The notes below the pieces were generated by a model. It did no database searches. It had not been told where the DNA came from and saw only the letters and a program-made list of their open reading frames with translations. The position numbers were made by a program, and so were the translations under genes. A stretch of 64,000 nucleotides of DNA, from assembly GCF_024347515.1 (NCBI RefSeq), contig NZ_AP025493.1, positions 930,001-994,000 on the forward strand, given 5' to 3'. Origin of the DNA: Vibrio gigantis (lineage in GTDB: Bacteria > Pseudomonadota > Gammaproteobacteria > Enterobacterales > Vibrionaceae). Shown here piece after piece: positions 26,099 to 34,437 of the stretch (the first letter of the stretch is position 1; every line of letters begins with the position of its first letter).

Positions 26099-27319
26099 AT
26101 GCAAGACACTCTAACAATCGTTCTAGCCGGCGGTGTTGGCTCTCGGCTTTCTCCCCTCACTGATAACCGTGCAAAACCTGCGGTTCCCTTTGGTGGCAAA
26201 TATCGAATCATCGATTTCACGCTCGCGAACTGCCTGCACTCGGGGCTTCGCCAAATTCTGGTGTTAACTCAGTACAAGTCTCACTCTTTGCAAAAACACT
26301 TACGTGACGGTTGGTCGGTGCTTAACCCCGAGCTCGGCGAATACATCACCAATGTTCCCCCACAAATGCGCACAGGTGACAGTTGGTATAGCGGCACTGC
26401 TGACGCGATTTATCAAAACTTATATCTATTGTCACGCAGTGAAGCGAAGCATGTCGTGGTGTTATCGGGCGATCATATCTATCGCATGGATTACGCCCCA
26501 ATGCTAAAGCAGCACAAGAAGAATGAATCCGACCTAACTGTTGCGTGTATGGAGGTGTCGATTGATGAAGCCAAAGAGTTTGGTGTGATGGAAATTAACG
26601 AATCGCATCAGATTAATAACTTTACCGAAAAACCACGTTACCCTGCATGTGTACCTGGTAGGCCAACACGAAGCATGGCTTCAATGGGGATTTACATCTT
26701 TGATAAAGAAGTACTGACACAGGCATTATTGACAGACGCAGAAGATCCAGATTCAAGCCATGATTTTGGTAAAGACATCATTCCTAAGCTAGTCGAGAAC
26801 AACAGTGTTTACGCATACAAGTTTGGCGACGAAGAGGGGCGCGTAACCCAAGACGCCTATTGGAGAGACGTGGGTACCATCGACTCTTATTACCAATCGA
26901 ACATGGATTTGCTAAAGCCAACTTCGCCAATCGATTTGTATCAGCCAGATTGGGCAATTCGTACCTATGAACCGCAACTACCACCAGCACGCACCATTGC
27001 TTCGGTAGAGGGAAATCAAGGGATATTCATTAACTCGATGATTGCTAATGGTGTAGTGATAGAAGGGGGCTCGGCGCAAAACTCTATCTTCTTCCCTAAA
27101 GTAAAAGTGAGCAACGCGGCGATCGTGATTGATAGTATCTTATTTGAAGATGTTGAGATTGGACGAAACTGCCACATTCAAAACTGCATCATAGATAAGA
27201 ACGTGAAAGTGCCAGACGGAACCCAGATTGGTCTTGATAGACTAGCTGACGCAAAACGCTTCCACATATCAAAACAAGGCGTGATTGTGGTGCCCTCTTC
27301 TTATCAGTTTGAAGAATGA
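26099..27319 (+). CDS. glgC: glucose-1-phosphate adenylyltransferase (ADP-glucose pyrophosphorylase)
   Basis: A 406-aa enzyme that makes ADP-glucose from glucose 1-phosphate and ATP for glycogen synthesis. The pyrophosphorylase motif VLAGGVGSRLSPLT is at 9-22, PAVPFGGKYRIIDFTLAN follows, and HVVVLSGDHIYRMDY carries the catalytic Asp. FTEKP is the sugar-phosphate site. A C-terminal left-handed beta-helix (VIEGGSAQNSIFF onward) is present. The start at 26099 follows a GAGG site; the frame extends to 26009 without support. It is slightly shorter than E. coli GlgC (431 aa), like other Vibrio copies. No other glg gene is adjacent. Confidence 0.95.
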   Translation: MQDTLTIVLAGGVGSRLSPLTDNRAKPAVPFGGKYRIIDFTLANCLHSGLRQILVLTQYKSHSLQKHLRDGWSVLNPELGEYITNVPPQMRTGDSWYSGTADAIYQNLYLLSRSEAKHVVVLSGDHIYRMDYAPMLKQHKKNESDLTVACMEVSIDEAKEFGVMEINESHQINNFTEKPRYPACVPGRPTRSMASMGIYIFDKEVLTQALLTDAEDPDSSHDFGKDIIPKLVENNSVYAYKFGDEEGRVTQDAYWRDVGTIDSYYQSNMDLLKPTSPIDLYQPDWAIRTYEPQLPPARTIASVEGNQGIFINSMIANGVVIEGGSAQNSIFFPKVKVSNAAIVIDSILFEDVEIGRNCHIQNCIIDKNVKVPDGTQIGLDRLADAKRFHISKQGVIVVPSSYQFEE

Positions 27320-27350
27320 TACTCCACCTAGCGTAGCTTCTCCCTGAACG

Positions 27351-27378
27351 AAAAAGGCAGCGAATTCGCTGCCTTTGT
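27351..27378. terminator. bidirectional terminator between glgC and yfcC
   Basis: AAAGGCAGCG-AATT-CGCTGCCTTT, a perfect 10-bp stem with A/T flanks, lies between convergent genes. Confidence 0.85.
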
Positions 27379-27428
27379 ATTTAGTTGGATGGTTTCAAGC
27401 AAAGCTTATCCGATTAAAAGCCCAAGCC

Positions 27429-28859
27429 TTAGAATGGACCTAACTCAATCATTTGAGCAATCACGACTGAAATCAGAGCGCCGACCGACCAGAACAAGAA
27501 TAGCGGTAAGAAGAAACGAACCCACTTTGTATAAGGCACTTTTGCGATAGCCAGTACCGCCAGTAAACCACCATTGGTTGGATAAATGTAATTCGAGATA
27601 CCATCACCCAGTTGAGATGCCAACGCTGCAACTTGACGAGTGACTTCACCAATATCCGCTAACGGAATAATGATTGGCATGGTGATAACCGCTTGACCAC
27701 TGCCCGACGGGATAAACAGGTTAATTGCCGCTTGCGAGAAGTAGATACCCGCCGCAGCAACAAGCTTAGAACTTCCAGAAATGATTTGCGCAAGATAGTA
27801 GATGATCGAATCGACAATCTTGGCATCTTCCATAATGGTCAACACTGAGCGCGCAAAGAAGATGATCAACACTGCAACCAATACATCGCTGACACCTTTG
27901 GTCCAATATTCACAAATCTTGTTCGGAGATAAACCTGCAACCAAACCCGGAATGATCGCCATAGCAACGAATGCACCAGCGATCTCGGTGAAACCGAAGC
28001 CCATCGTCAGCGTACCAAAAATCATGTAGGCAAATACGCCCAAGAACGCTATGCCCGCTAGCTTCTCACGTGTTGTCAGTGTTTTCGCTTCAACATTAGA
28101 TTCGTAGTGGTAACCCGTGCCGTGTAACAAGCCTTTGGTTGGGTCTTGCTTTACTTTGCGTGCGTAACTCAACACATACCAAGCACCCGTCAACAGCATG
28201 AACATACCAACAATAAAGCGGTACCACATACCCGAATACATTGGCAATTCAGCGATAGTGTGTGCGATACCCGTGAAGAATGGGTTTGCTAATGCAGCGG
28301 CGAAGCCCGCACAACTAGCCAGTAAAACAACGCCAAGTGCTGTGATTGCATCGTATCCAAGCTTGATACAGATAGGGATCATCAACGAGATGAAAATAAC
28401 ATCCAGTTCACGCATACCGGTGAAGGTCACGTTAAAGAAGATAGCCGTCATGATCACTGGCGCGATCACATACAAGCCTTGTTTTTTTAGCTTAGTGGTA
28501 AGCGCGACGACCGAAGCGTCTAGCAGCCCCATGTGTTTGATGATACCGAAAGCACCACCAACAAACACCACAACACCCATCACGCCAGAAGCGGATTTGA
28601 AGCCTTTAAAAAATGATTCGAAAAAAGAGGCTAATGTTGTTGGGTTGCTAGCCAATAGTGTATAGCTGTCTGGGTCGATCACCGTGCGGCCATTCATAAC
28701 CACTCGCTCAAACTCACCTGCAGGGATAAAGTAGGTTGCGATTGCTGCAACGATTACCATGATGACCAAAGAAAGAAATGGATGGTTTACTTCTTTCTCT
28801 GTCGAAGCTGTATTACCAGCTGGAGATGTAGGTACGGATGTAGATACCGTAGACGTCAT
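27429..28859 (-). CDS. yfcC: YfcC-family secondary transporter
   Basis: A 476-aa inner-membrane protein of the YfcC family (arginine/ornithine-antiporter-like or C4-dicarboxylate-like carriers). A polar N-terminus of about 25 residues is followed by HPFLSLVIMVIVAAIATYFIPAG, a family hallmark, and about 12 helices. SGVMGVVVFVGGAFGIIKHMG and FIPSGSGQAVITMPIIIPLAD are conserved segments. The latter resembles anion-transporter re-entrant loops. Substrate is not proven; amino acids or peptides are likely. It is monocistronic, with a 420-bp upstream region. Confidence 0.85.
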   Translation of the reverse strand: MTSTVSTSVPTSPAGNTASTEKEVNHPFLSLVIMVIVAAIATYFIPAGEFERVVMNGRTVIDPDSYTLLASNPTTLASFFESFFKGFKSASGVMGVVVFVGGAFGIIKHMGLLDASVVALTTKLKKQGLYVIAPVIMTAIFFNVTFTGMRELDVIFISLMIPICIKLGYDAITALGVVLLASCAGFAAALANPFFTGIAHTIAELPMYSGMWYRFIVGMFMLLTGAWYVLSYARKVKQDPTKGLLHGTGYHYESNVEAKTLTTREKLAGIAFLGVFAYMIFGTLTMGFGFTEIAGAFVAMAIIPGLVAGLSPNKICEYWTKGVSDVLVAVLIIFFARSVLTIMEDAKIVDSIIYYLAQIISGSSKLVAAAGIYFSQAAINLFIPSGSGQAVITMPIIIPLADIGEVTRQVAALASQLGDGISNYIYPTNGGLLAVLAIAKVPYTKWVRFFLPLFLFWSVGALISVVIAQMIELGPF

Positions 28860-29282
28860 ATAGACTCCTTACTTGTCAGCAACCAAGCAATACTTGGCGC
28901 TGGGGGGATTTTCGGAAAAACGAAACCCTTCACGCAGAACTAAGTTCGCGCTAACTAGGCAGTTTCTAAAAGGCCTTTGATAGATGGTGCTCTCAAATGT
29001 ACATAGTGAAGTAGTGAGAACTACTCTCTTTGCGTCCGAGCAAAATGCAGATGTTCAGCCAAATCAGGCAAAACTGAATGAGGTCATTACAAGCAGATAA
29101 ACAGGAAACTCTGTTTTGGTAATGCGTTTTTTATCAATTACAAAGACAAGCGGCGCATACTAGCACAACGAGCGGTAAAATGTCAGAAAAGTGTGAGTTA
29201 TGTCATATTTTGATGGACAACAAAAAAGCGCCCTGCAAAACAGAGCGCTTTGTAAAATATACAGAAAGACAGAACCAGCAGC
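28860..29282. other. 423-bp intergenic region upstream of yfcC
   Basis: No ORF is supported. It contains the yfcC promoter region and, at its right edge, the terminator of the 29283-29867 gene. I see no named regulatory site. Confidence 0.4.
29221..29257 (-). terminator. terminator after the 29283-29867 gene
   Basis: On the minus strand AAAGCGCTCTG / CAGGGCGCTTT pair around TTTTG, followed by TTT. It is 27 nt after the stop. Confidence 0.8.
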
Positions 29283-29867
29283 TTACTTAGGCGCTAGCTC
29301 GTAGTTCTCTTGCATCTCATGAGGGGCAATCCCATACTCATAATCCGCTAAGTAACCGTCCTTATAAACCTTCATTCCTTTCTCATCCCAGCTCACTTTA
29401 ATTACCGCGGTTTTGCCATCTTCACTCCCCATTAGCTCTAGCATTTCAGCATCAATCTTAATGGCTTTGATGGTTTTAATTCGCTTAAACGGCTTGAATT
29501 CAGTGGTCGACGTTGGTAGTGAACCATAGCTACTGATCCACGTCTCTTTTGGAACCAACCATTGGTTGAAAACATCATCAACAATCGCTTTAGGCATGCT
29601 TGCAATAACCACATCGCCCGTCATTACGTTGTTAGTTTCTAAGCTATAACCGCCCTTTCCGTCAGAAACGTAGGTAGGAAAGTCAGTACCGATTTCAGAT
29701 TCAGCAGGCAAACGACCTAGAGTCACAGACTTCTTAACGTACAGTTCTGCGGTATCGAATTGCTGCATGATTTCCGGAATTTTCTGAAACTCAACAGGTG
29801 CAGCAAAAGCATTAAAGGCAAAAGAAAGTGAAGCCGCGAACGCAGCAAATTTAACAGGCATTTTCAT
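29283..29867 (-). CDS. hypothetical periplasmic protein
   Basis: A 194-aa protein with a Sec signal peptide (KFAAFAASLSFAFNAFA, cleavage after AFA near residue 22). The mature part has no cysteine and mixed alpha/beta composition, with several aromatic and lysine-rich segments (FKPFKRIKTIKAIKID). I do not recognise a family. It is monocistronic with its own terminator and is divergent from the small-protein operon at 30115. Nothing indicates a link to that operon beyond proximity. Confidence 0.65.
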   Translation of the reverse strand: MKMPVKFAAFAASLSFAFNAFAAPVEFQKIPEIMQQFDTAELYVKKSVTLGRLPAESEIGTDFPTYVSDGKGGYSLETNNVMTGDVVIASMPKAIVDDVFNQWLVPKETWISSYGSLPTSTTEFKPFKRIKTIKAIKIDAEMLELMGSEDGKTAVIKVSWDEKGMKVYKDGYLADYEYGIAPHEMQENYELAPK

Positions 29868-30114
29868 GGTAACGAATCCAAGTTTAACGAATGCGTTAGA
29901 GTATCCCGTACTAACAGATACCTCAATTAACCACTGCAGCCTATATTAGTAATTGTGATATTGAGTGACGAAATCATAAATTAGTCGTTTTTTAAACTCT
30001 CCAAACTCCCCCCAACTTTACCGTACTGTCAGCCTTATGTCAGTGGCGTAAAATGGTAAGCCTGAGCTTAGAAGCCAAATAAAATGAGACTTTGATCATC
30101 ATTTTGAGGCTTTC

Positions 30115-30462
30115 ATGAAGGCTATTTACATCATTACTGCTGCGTTATTGCTGAGCAGTTCTTTAGCACATGCAAACGTGCACAAATGGAAAAATACCGA
30201 ATTTCAGACCTACTCCGACAAGACTCAGGTGAGGTTTTTACTGGTAAATCGTTACACCAAACAAGCAGATTATTACCTGCGGATTGATGACAAAGAATTC
30301 CCAAACAAAATCCAACTCGATGCGAATCAAGAGATCGAGCTCGATATCAACGTAAAAACACCGGCAGCTCAAACAACCAAGAAGAAGATCTGCACGCGCA
30401 TGGTGACGGATTCTCCAAACAGCTACGAAGTGTGCACCAATCTTAAATTCAAGCGCTATTAA
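30115..30462 (+). CDS. small exported protein, gene 1 of a five-gene set
   Basis: A 115-aa protein with a clear signal peptide (YIITAALLLSSSLAHA, cleavage near 20). The mature part is beta-rich (TQVRFLLVNRYTKQADYYLRI) with one cysteine pair near the C-terminus (ICTRM ... EVCTN, 12 residues between). The pattern resembles a single Ig-like domain or an assembly cofactor, but I do not recognise the family. GAGG precedes the ATG; a short inverted repeat AAAATGA/TCATTTT lies just upstream (about 30080-30105). It is 22 nt from gene 2. Confidence 0.7.
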   Translation: MKAIYIITAALLLSSSLAHANVHKWKNTEFQTYSDKTQVRFLLVNRYTKQADYYLRIDDKEFPNKIQLDANQEIELDINVKTPAAQTTKKKICTRMVTDSPNSYEVCTNLKFKRY

Positions 30463-30484
30463 CCCAATTCAAACGGTACTAACG

Positions 30485-30970
30485 ATGCAAAAAATCATAA
30501 CAACGCTGCGCAGGGCTTTATTGACTGTCGTAGCACTGGCTATCGCTTCATTGACCAGTCTTTCTCTAACAAGCCCTGCATTGGCAAACCCGATACCGAG
30601 TGTATCTAACCCATCGGGAACTGACCGAATTCGTACGTCTGAGGGGGCTTCTTGCGAACAAGCGATTTCTACGGGCAAAACCGTTCAGTTCGGAACCTAT
30701 GGCTCAACGGGTAATGAAGATAGCGACAGCTATTACAACAATTATTACTACCAGAATCAGGATGAGGCCGGCATATACGCGGCTGTCACACTGCAATTTG
30801 GTGGTGAGGATAGAGTTGACTGTCGTCGACTCTATGAGTTCGAGCTCCGTGAGCGAGAACGTTTAGAAGAGCTGGCTCAAGCGGAACATGAGCTAAAGCT
30901 ATTACAAATCGAAGCAGAGAAATATCGCCTGCTGAAGATGAAACAAAGCAATACCACTTTTTCGGAGTAA
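30485..30970 (+). CDS. small exported protein with C-terminal coiled coil, gene 2
   Basis: A 161-aa protein with a signal peptide ending near ALA (residue ~35). A motif GTDRIRTSEGASCEQA follows, then a Tyr/Asn-rich acidic segment and a strand pair ending GIYAAVTLQFG and VDCRRLYEFEL. The last ~45 residues are a charged amphipathic helix (RERERLEELAQAEHELKLLQ) that should form a coiled coil. Two cysteines could form a disulfide. I have a sense that this IRT..G..C plus coiled-coil layout recurs in marine gammaproteobacteria, but I cannot name a function. Confidence 0.68.
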   Translation: MQKIITTLRRALLTVVALAIASLTSLSLTSPALANPIPSVSNPSGTDRIRTSEGASCEQAISTGKTVQFGTYGSTGNEDSDSYYNNYYYQNQDEAGIYAAVTLQFGGEDRVDCRRLYEFELRERERLEELAQAEHELKLLQIEAEKYRLLKMKQSNTTFSE

Positions 30971-30973
30971 AAA

Positions 30974-31480
30974 ATGCTTAATAAAAAACCATTACTTGGC
31001 CTTGCTGCCATGTCGATTTTGGCGACCAATATCAGCGTGGCGTCCGCAAATGATGATGAAGTGAGCCATCAACCCGTTACTGGAGAAGTCATATTTTCAG
31101 GCAGTGTTGATTCTCAATGCGGTGTTTATGCGACACAAGATAGAGCCGACCTAGCTTTTGGGGAAGACTACAACGAATCCCACGCAACTGTGAAACTCAT
31201 AAGCAACACAGATGAAAAAGTTAAGCTTTCTGCCACAGACATTGATATCTCATCATTTGGAGAGCAAATAGATAATAAGGATATCCATATACAATCTGCC
31301 GGTACCATTGATGAAGACAAGAGCTTAGACCATTGGGAGAGAGGTGTTGATATCAAGCGTAGCGAAATAGAAAACGAAGACAATTTGAATTTATATGCTC
31401 GAGTGGATGTTGATGAAGGTGACCTACAGTCCGGCATCGACTATCAAGTCAAAACCACATGGACAGTCGAGTGTAACTAA
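30974..31480 (+). CDS. pilin-like exported protein A, gene 3
   Basis: A 168-aa protein with a signal peptide ending near SVASA (about 25). The mature start (TGEVIFSGSVDSQCGVY) looks like a chaperone-usher pilin strand with its first cysteine; the second is at the extreme C-terminus (TWTVECN). It is a paralogue of gene 5 at 31949: FGEDYN/FGQDYD, VKLISN/LKLESN, HWERGVD/YWRQGVE, YARVDVDEGDL/KARITIPESQL and WTVEC/WAVEC align in order. The protein is acidic. The gap to gene 2 is 3 nt. It is inferred to be a secreted beta-sandwich subunit; function unknown. Confidence 0.7.
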   Translation: MLNKKPLLGLAAMSILATNISVASANDDEVSHQPVTGEVIFSGSVDSQCGVYATQDRADLAFGEDYNESHATVKLISNTDEKVKLSATDIDISSFGEQIDNKDIHIQSAGTIDEDKSLDHWERGVDIKRSEIENEDNLNLYARVDVDEGDLQSGIDYQVKTTWTVECN

Positions 31481-31499
31481 CCATCATCTCTCCCACAGA

Positions 31500-31522
31500 A
31501 AGCCCTCTACTCGAGAGGGCTT
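31500..31522 (+). other. hairpin between genes 3 and 4
   Basis: AAGCCCTCT-ACTCG-AGAGGGCTT, a perfect 9-bp stem, lies 20 nt after gene 3 and 18 nt before gene 4. No U-tract follows, so partial attenuation or mRNA processing is more likely than full termination. Confidence 0.55.
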
Positions 31523-31539
31523 ACTGACTCAGAGGCTTT

Positions 31540-31947
31540 ATGAAAACCTTACTATTATTCTTATCGATCTTATTTATCGCGCCCTACGCTGTGAGCACTG
31601 GCTTCGATAGACAAGAGGTTGAGCAGTTCAATCAAATATGTGTCGATGGCTCTGAGAATCATGAGCGTCGAATTTTTGATGCACTTTCAAATTCAGAATA
31701 CATCGACTGGTCGAGTATCGAACTCATCGACACTGAAAGTCGTGTTAACTACACCGATACCACCACAGCAGTGAAACAGGCCGATCGTGTCACCTGTGAT
31801 CTGATTGTTGAGTACAAATATCACCATACCGATATCGTACTGAGCTCAAGTTATCAGGTATCCCTCAAAGACAAGCAAACCATCAGCAATGTAGCCATTA
31901 CAGAACAAGCGGTCACGGATTTTATAGTCCGCGTTATGGTGAACTAA
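31540..31947 (+). CDS. small exported protein, gene 4
   Basis: A 135-aa protein with a signal peptide (LLLFLSILFIAPYAVS, cleavage near 19). Two cysteines (NQICVDG and VTCDLIVEY) could pair. The C-terminal half is beta-rich (VEYKYHHTDIVLSSSYQVSL). No family is recognised. It is preceded by GAGG about 10 nt upstream and ends 1 nt before gene 5, so the pair is surely co-translated. It has no similarity I can see to the other members apart from size and export. Confidence 0.68.
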   Translation: MKTLLLFLSILFIAPYAVSTGFDRQEVEQFNQICVDGSENHERRIFDALSNSEYIDWSSIELIDTESRVNYTDTTTAVKQADRVTCDLIVEYKYHHTDIVLSSSYQVSLKDKQTISNVAITEQAVTDFIVRVMVN

Positions 31948-31948
31948 C

Positions 31949-32416
31949 ATGCTACGCTTTATTGTCGCGTTTATTTTACTGAGCCTCTCTAGCTGCACAT
32001 TTGCATCTAATAATCACTCTACATTGAGCTTTAAGAAACACGTGAGAGAGCGCTGTGGGCTAGAAGTGATTAATTACCAAGGTGAGATGAGTTTTGGCCA
32101 AGACTACGATGGCCGAGCGATCACACTAAAGCTGGAATCCAATCGAAAAGATTCACGATTGTTGCTCAAGTTGCAGCACATTGACTTAGGGTCAATCGAT
32201 GAATCTCGCATTTCAGAACTTGTAAGGTTCAAAGTTGAAACGCCCGTTAGGTACGAAGGAGATATTAATTACTGGCGCCAAGGCGTGGAATTTCCTAGTG
32301 AGCAACTCGCGTCCAATAGTGAAATTTCAATTAAGGCGCGCATTACCATCCCGGAGTCACAACTCACGGCCGGTGAGTTTCACTTCAATATGGAATGGGC
32401 TGTTGAGTGTCTATAA
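31949..32416 (+). CDS. pilin-like exported protein B, gene 5
   Basis: A 155-aa exported protein, a paralogue of gene 3 (30974-31480), with the same cysteine frame (ERCGLEV near 31-37 and terminal WAVECL). The signal ends near CTFAS; a cysteine at SSCTF could instead be a lipobox (LSLSSC), making a lipoprotein, but the context is not canonical. The body has a basic charge bias, in contrast to the acidic gene 3 product, which is attractive for a heteromeric pair. Function unknown. Confidence 0.7.
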   Translation: MLRFIVAFILLSLSSCTFASNNHSTLSFKKHVRERCGLEVINYQGEMSFGQDYDGRAITLKLESNRKDSRLLLKLQHIDLGSIDESRISELVRFKVETPVRYEGDINYWRQGVEFPSEQLASNSEISIKARITIPESQLTAGEFHFNMEWAVECL

Positions 32417-32734
32417 ATTAAAGTCTAGCGGTAACTTATTTATCAAAAACGAAAGAAGTTAACCAAGTGACAAGTTCGGAATTATAAAACGGAGAAAGAG
32501 AGATTCACTAGAATTTAACTCTAGACTAGAGCAAATCATCAGGGATGGAGTTTTTTTGGACATCTATCGAAAACACGAAACATAATATGCGATCAGTTAT
32601 TCGGACTTTCAAGGGAGGAACAAGAGATTATTTGATAACACTGAAGTGAATCACACATGTGTACTTTCTCTATTGGTGAATCTATCCGATGTTTGCTACG
32701 TTTAAATGACACAGTCATTGGAAAGGTATGATTT
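32417..32734. other. 318-bp intergenic region before the hibernation factor gene
   Basis: No gene is supported. A 10-bp palindrome ACACATGTGT lies at 32653-32662 within a TCACACATGTGTA context. The promoter of the hibernation factor is expected here. No terminator for the small-protein operon is obvious. Confidence 0.4.
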
Positions 32735-33091
32735 ATGAAAATAAACGTTCAAACACATCACGTATCAATTAACGACGACTCACGTAAAGACATCGAAGGT
32801 AAATTCGAGAAGATATCTAACCATTTCCCATCACTGATTAGCTGCGACATCATCATTACTAAAGAGCACGGTCAACATCAGGTTGAAGTATTCACTAACT
32901 ACGAAGGTGTACGAGTAAACGCAAAAGCTACAGATGACGTTATGTATCCAGCTATCGCTTCAGCACTTAAGAAACTTGAAGCAGGCCTAAGTAACCGTAA
33001 GGGACAACTGAAAGCCGATCTACACGAGAAACCAACAAGCACGAAGCCAGAAATTGCTTCGGACATCATCCAAGAGATGAAACTGGTATAA
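32735..33091 (+). CDS. raiA: ribosome hibernation factor, RaiA/HPF short form
   Basis: A 118-aa protein of the HPF/YfiA family that binds the 30S decoding region and silences ribosomes in stationary phase or cold. The family opening MKINVQTHHVSINDDSRKDIE and the segment VEVFTNYEGVRVNAKATDDVMYPAI are present. A C-terminal tail of about 20 residues (KPTSTKPEIASDIIQEMKLV) makes it closer in length to YfiA/RaiA (113 aa) than to HPF (95 aa). An AAGG site precedes the ATG. It is monocistronic with a terminator. Confidence 0.9.
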   Translation: MKINVQTHHVSINDDSRKDIEGKFEKISNHFPSLISCDIIITKEHGQHQVEVFTNYEGVRVNAKATDDVMYPAIASALKKLEAGLSNRKGQLKADLHEKPTSTKPEIASDIIQEMKLV

Positions 33092-33142
33092 TTCCTCAAA
33101 TAGTTGAAGCGAACTAACTAATAGAAGCTTATTAAGAATTTC

Positions 33143-33170
33143 AAAGCCAGTACATGTTGCTGGCTTTTTC
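33143..33170 (+). terminator. terminator after the hibernation factor gene
   Basis: AAAGCCAG / CTGGCTTT with loop TACATGTTG, then TTC. Confidence 0.85.
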
Positions 33171-33326
33171 GATCTAAAAGCCGCCCTTCCTTCTTTAACC
33201 GCCTCTCGAACTCAGCTCAAACCCACATCATTTTTAACTCCTTTAAGTTCCTAGCAGCTATAACAATCACCTGTTGTATTTGATACAGTTATAGGCAGAA
33301 ATTTAGACCACAACGGAATGTTTATT

Positions 33327-33482
33327 ATGAAGAAAGTCGCGTTGATCCTATTCCTAGCCACTCAGTTAATGGCTTGTACCGAAGTTGGCAGTGAAGCTTG
33401 GTGTGCGGATATGAAAGATAAGCCTAAAGGCGACTGGACGGCTAATGAAGCCGGTGATTTTGCTAAACACTGTATATTCTAA
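33327..33482 (+). CDS. DUF3012 small lipoprotein
   Basis: A 51-aa ORF that is short but convincing. MKKVALILFLATQLMAC is a lipoprotein signal with the cysteine at position 17. Then comes the DUF3012 signature: EVGSEAWCADMKDKPKGDW followed by TANEAGDFAKHCIF at the C-terminus. The family is common in Vibrio and other marine gammaproteobacteria, with unknown function. A GGAA site lies before the ATG. The mature peptide keeps two further cysteines (AWCAD, KHCIF) that may pair. It is convergent with the phn-type operon and shares its terminator. Confidence 0.88.
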   Translation: MKKVALILFLATQLMACTEVGSEAWCADMKDKPKGDWTANEAGDFAKHCIF

Positions 33483-33509
33483 GTACTCCATTGCTAATTT
33501 AGACAGCAT

Positions 33510-33553
33510 AAAAAAACGACCGCTAGGTAGACCGAAGTACCTAGGGTCGTTTG
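33510..33553 (-). terminator. terminator of the phn-type operon (also serves DUF3012)
   Basis: On the minus strand AACGACC-C-TAGGTA pairs with TACCTA-GC-GGTCGTT, followed by TTTTT. It lies between convergent transcripts. Confidence 0.85.
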
Positions 33554-33633
33554 AGCTTCAAAGTGCTAGATAAGCTCTCAACTTTCACACAAAACACATG
33601 TCACAAAAAAACATAGTGCTCGCAACACTCTCA

Positions 33634-34437
33634 TTAGATCAGTTTGTTACGGATGTGGATCACCACAGCTTCTGCAACGATAACCACAGCAAAAATACTC
33701 ACCAATACCATCGAAACTTTTTGCCACTCAAAAAGGTTCTGTGCATCGTTTAGCACCACACCAATACCACCAGCACCCACCAAACCCAATACCGCAGATT
33801 CACGAACGTTGATGTCCCAACGGAACAATACAATTGAGTAAAATGCTGGCATCACTTGTGGCCAATAACCTTTAAGCAAGATGCTCATCCATGAAGCACC
33901 GGTTGCGCGCAGTGCTTCAATAGGCCCCATGTTCACTTCGGCAATGGCTTCCGCTAACAGCTTCCCTACAAAGCCGATACTACGGATAGCAATCGCCATG
34001 ATGCCTGCGAGAACACCGGGGCCAAACAGTGCGATAAACAGCAGTGCCCAAACCAATGAATTCACTGAACGAGAAGACACCAGAAAGAATTGAGCAACCC
34101 AGTTCAACGCTTTATTCGGGGTAATATTTGGCGCATTCAATAACGCCAAAGGAATCGCAAACACCAAGGTAAATAAGGTACCTAATGTAGCGATGTGCAG
34201 CGTCTCAATCATCGCCGCATGGATCGACTCTGGATAGAATCCGTAATCCATTGGCACCATGCGTTCAAACATGTCCGCAAACTGAGCTGGTGCGTCATAT
34301 AGGAACTCAGGGATCACTTCCACCGTCTGCCAAGACCACACGATGGCGCATACAAGGCTAAGGTAAACGGCAAATCGAGCCACACGTTCGTTGGGTGTAA
34401 AACGCTGCCACTCTCTATCAATAGATGCAGTTGTCAT
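33634..34437 (-). CDS. phnE: PhnE-type ABC transporter permease 2
   Basis: A 267-aa inner-membrane permease of the PhnE family. About six helices are seen. The EAA loop is EAIAEVNMGPIEALRATGAS, and the C-terminal NVRESAVLGLVGAGGIGVVL is the PhnE hallmark. The start codon overlaps the stop of permease 1 (34437). It is the last gene of phnD-phnC-phnE-phnE. With permease 1 it would form a heterodimeric channel for a phosphonate or other organophosphorus compound. Confidence 0.9.
   Translation of the reverse strand: MTTASIDREWQRFTPNERVARFAVYLSLVCAIVWSWQTVEVIPEFLYDAPAQFADMFERMVPMDYGFYPESIHAAMIETLHIATLGTLFTLVFAIPLALLNAPNITPNKALNWVAQFFLVSSRSVNSLVWALLFIALFGPGVLAGIMAIAIRSIGFVGKLLAEAIAEVNMGPIEALRATGASWMSILLKGYWPQVMPAFYSIVLFRWDINVRESAVLGLVGAGGIGVVLNDAQNLFEWQKVSMVLVSIFAVVIVAEAVVIHIRNKLI

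Noticed and set aside
30600..30866. 88-aa ORF in another frame inside small-protein gene 2
   Set aside because: No signal peptide or ribosome-binding site, and the host frame has a clear signal peptide and coiled coil.
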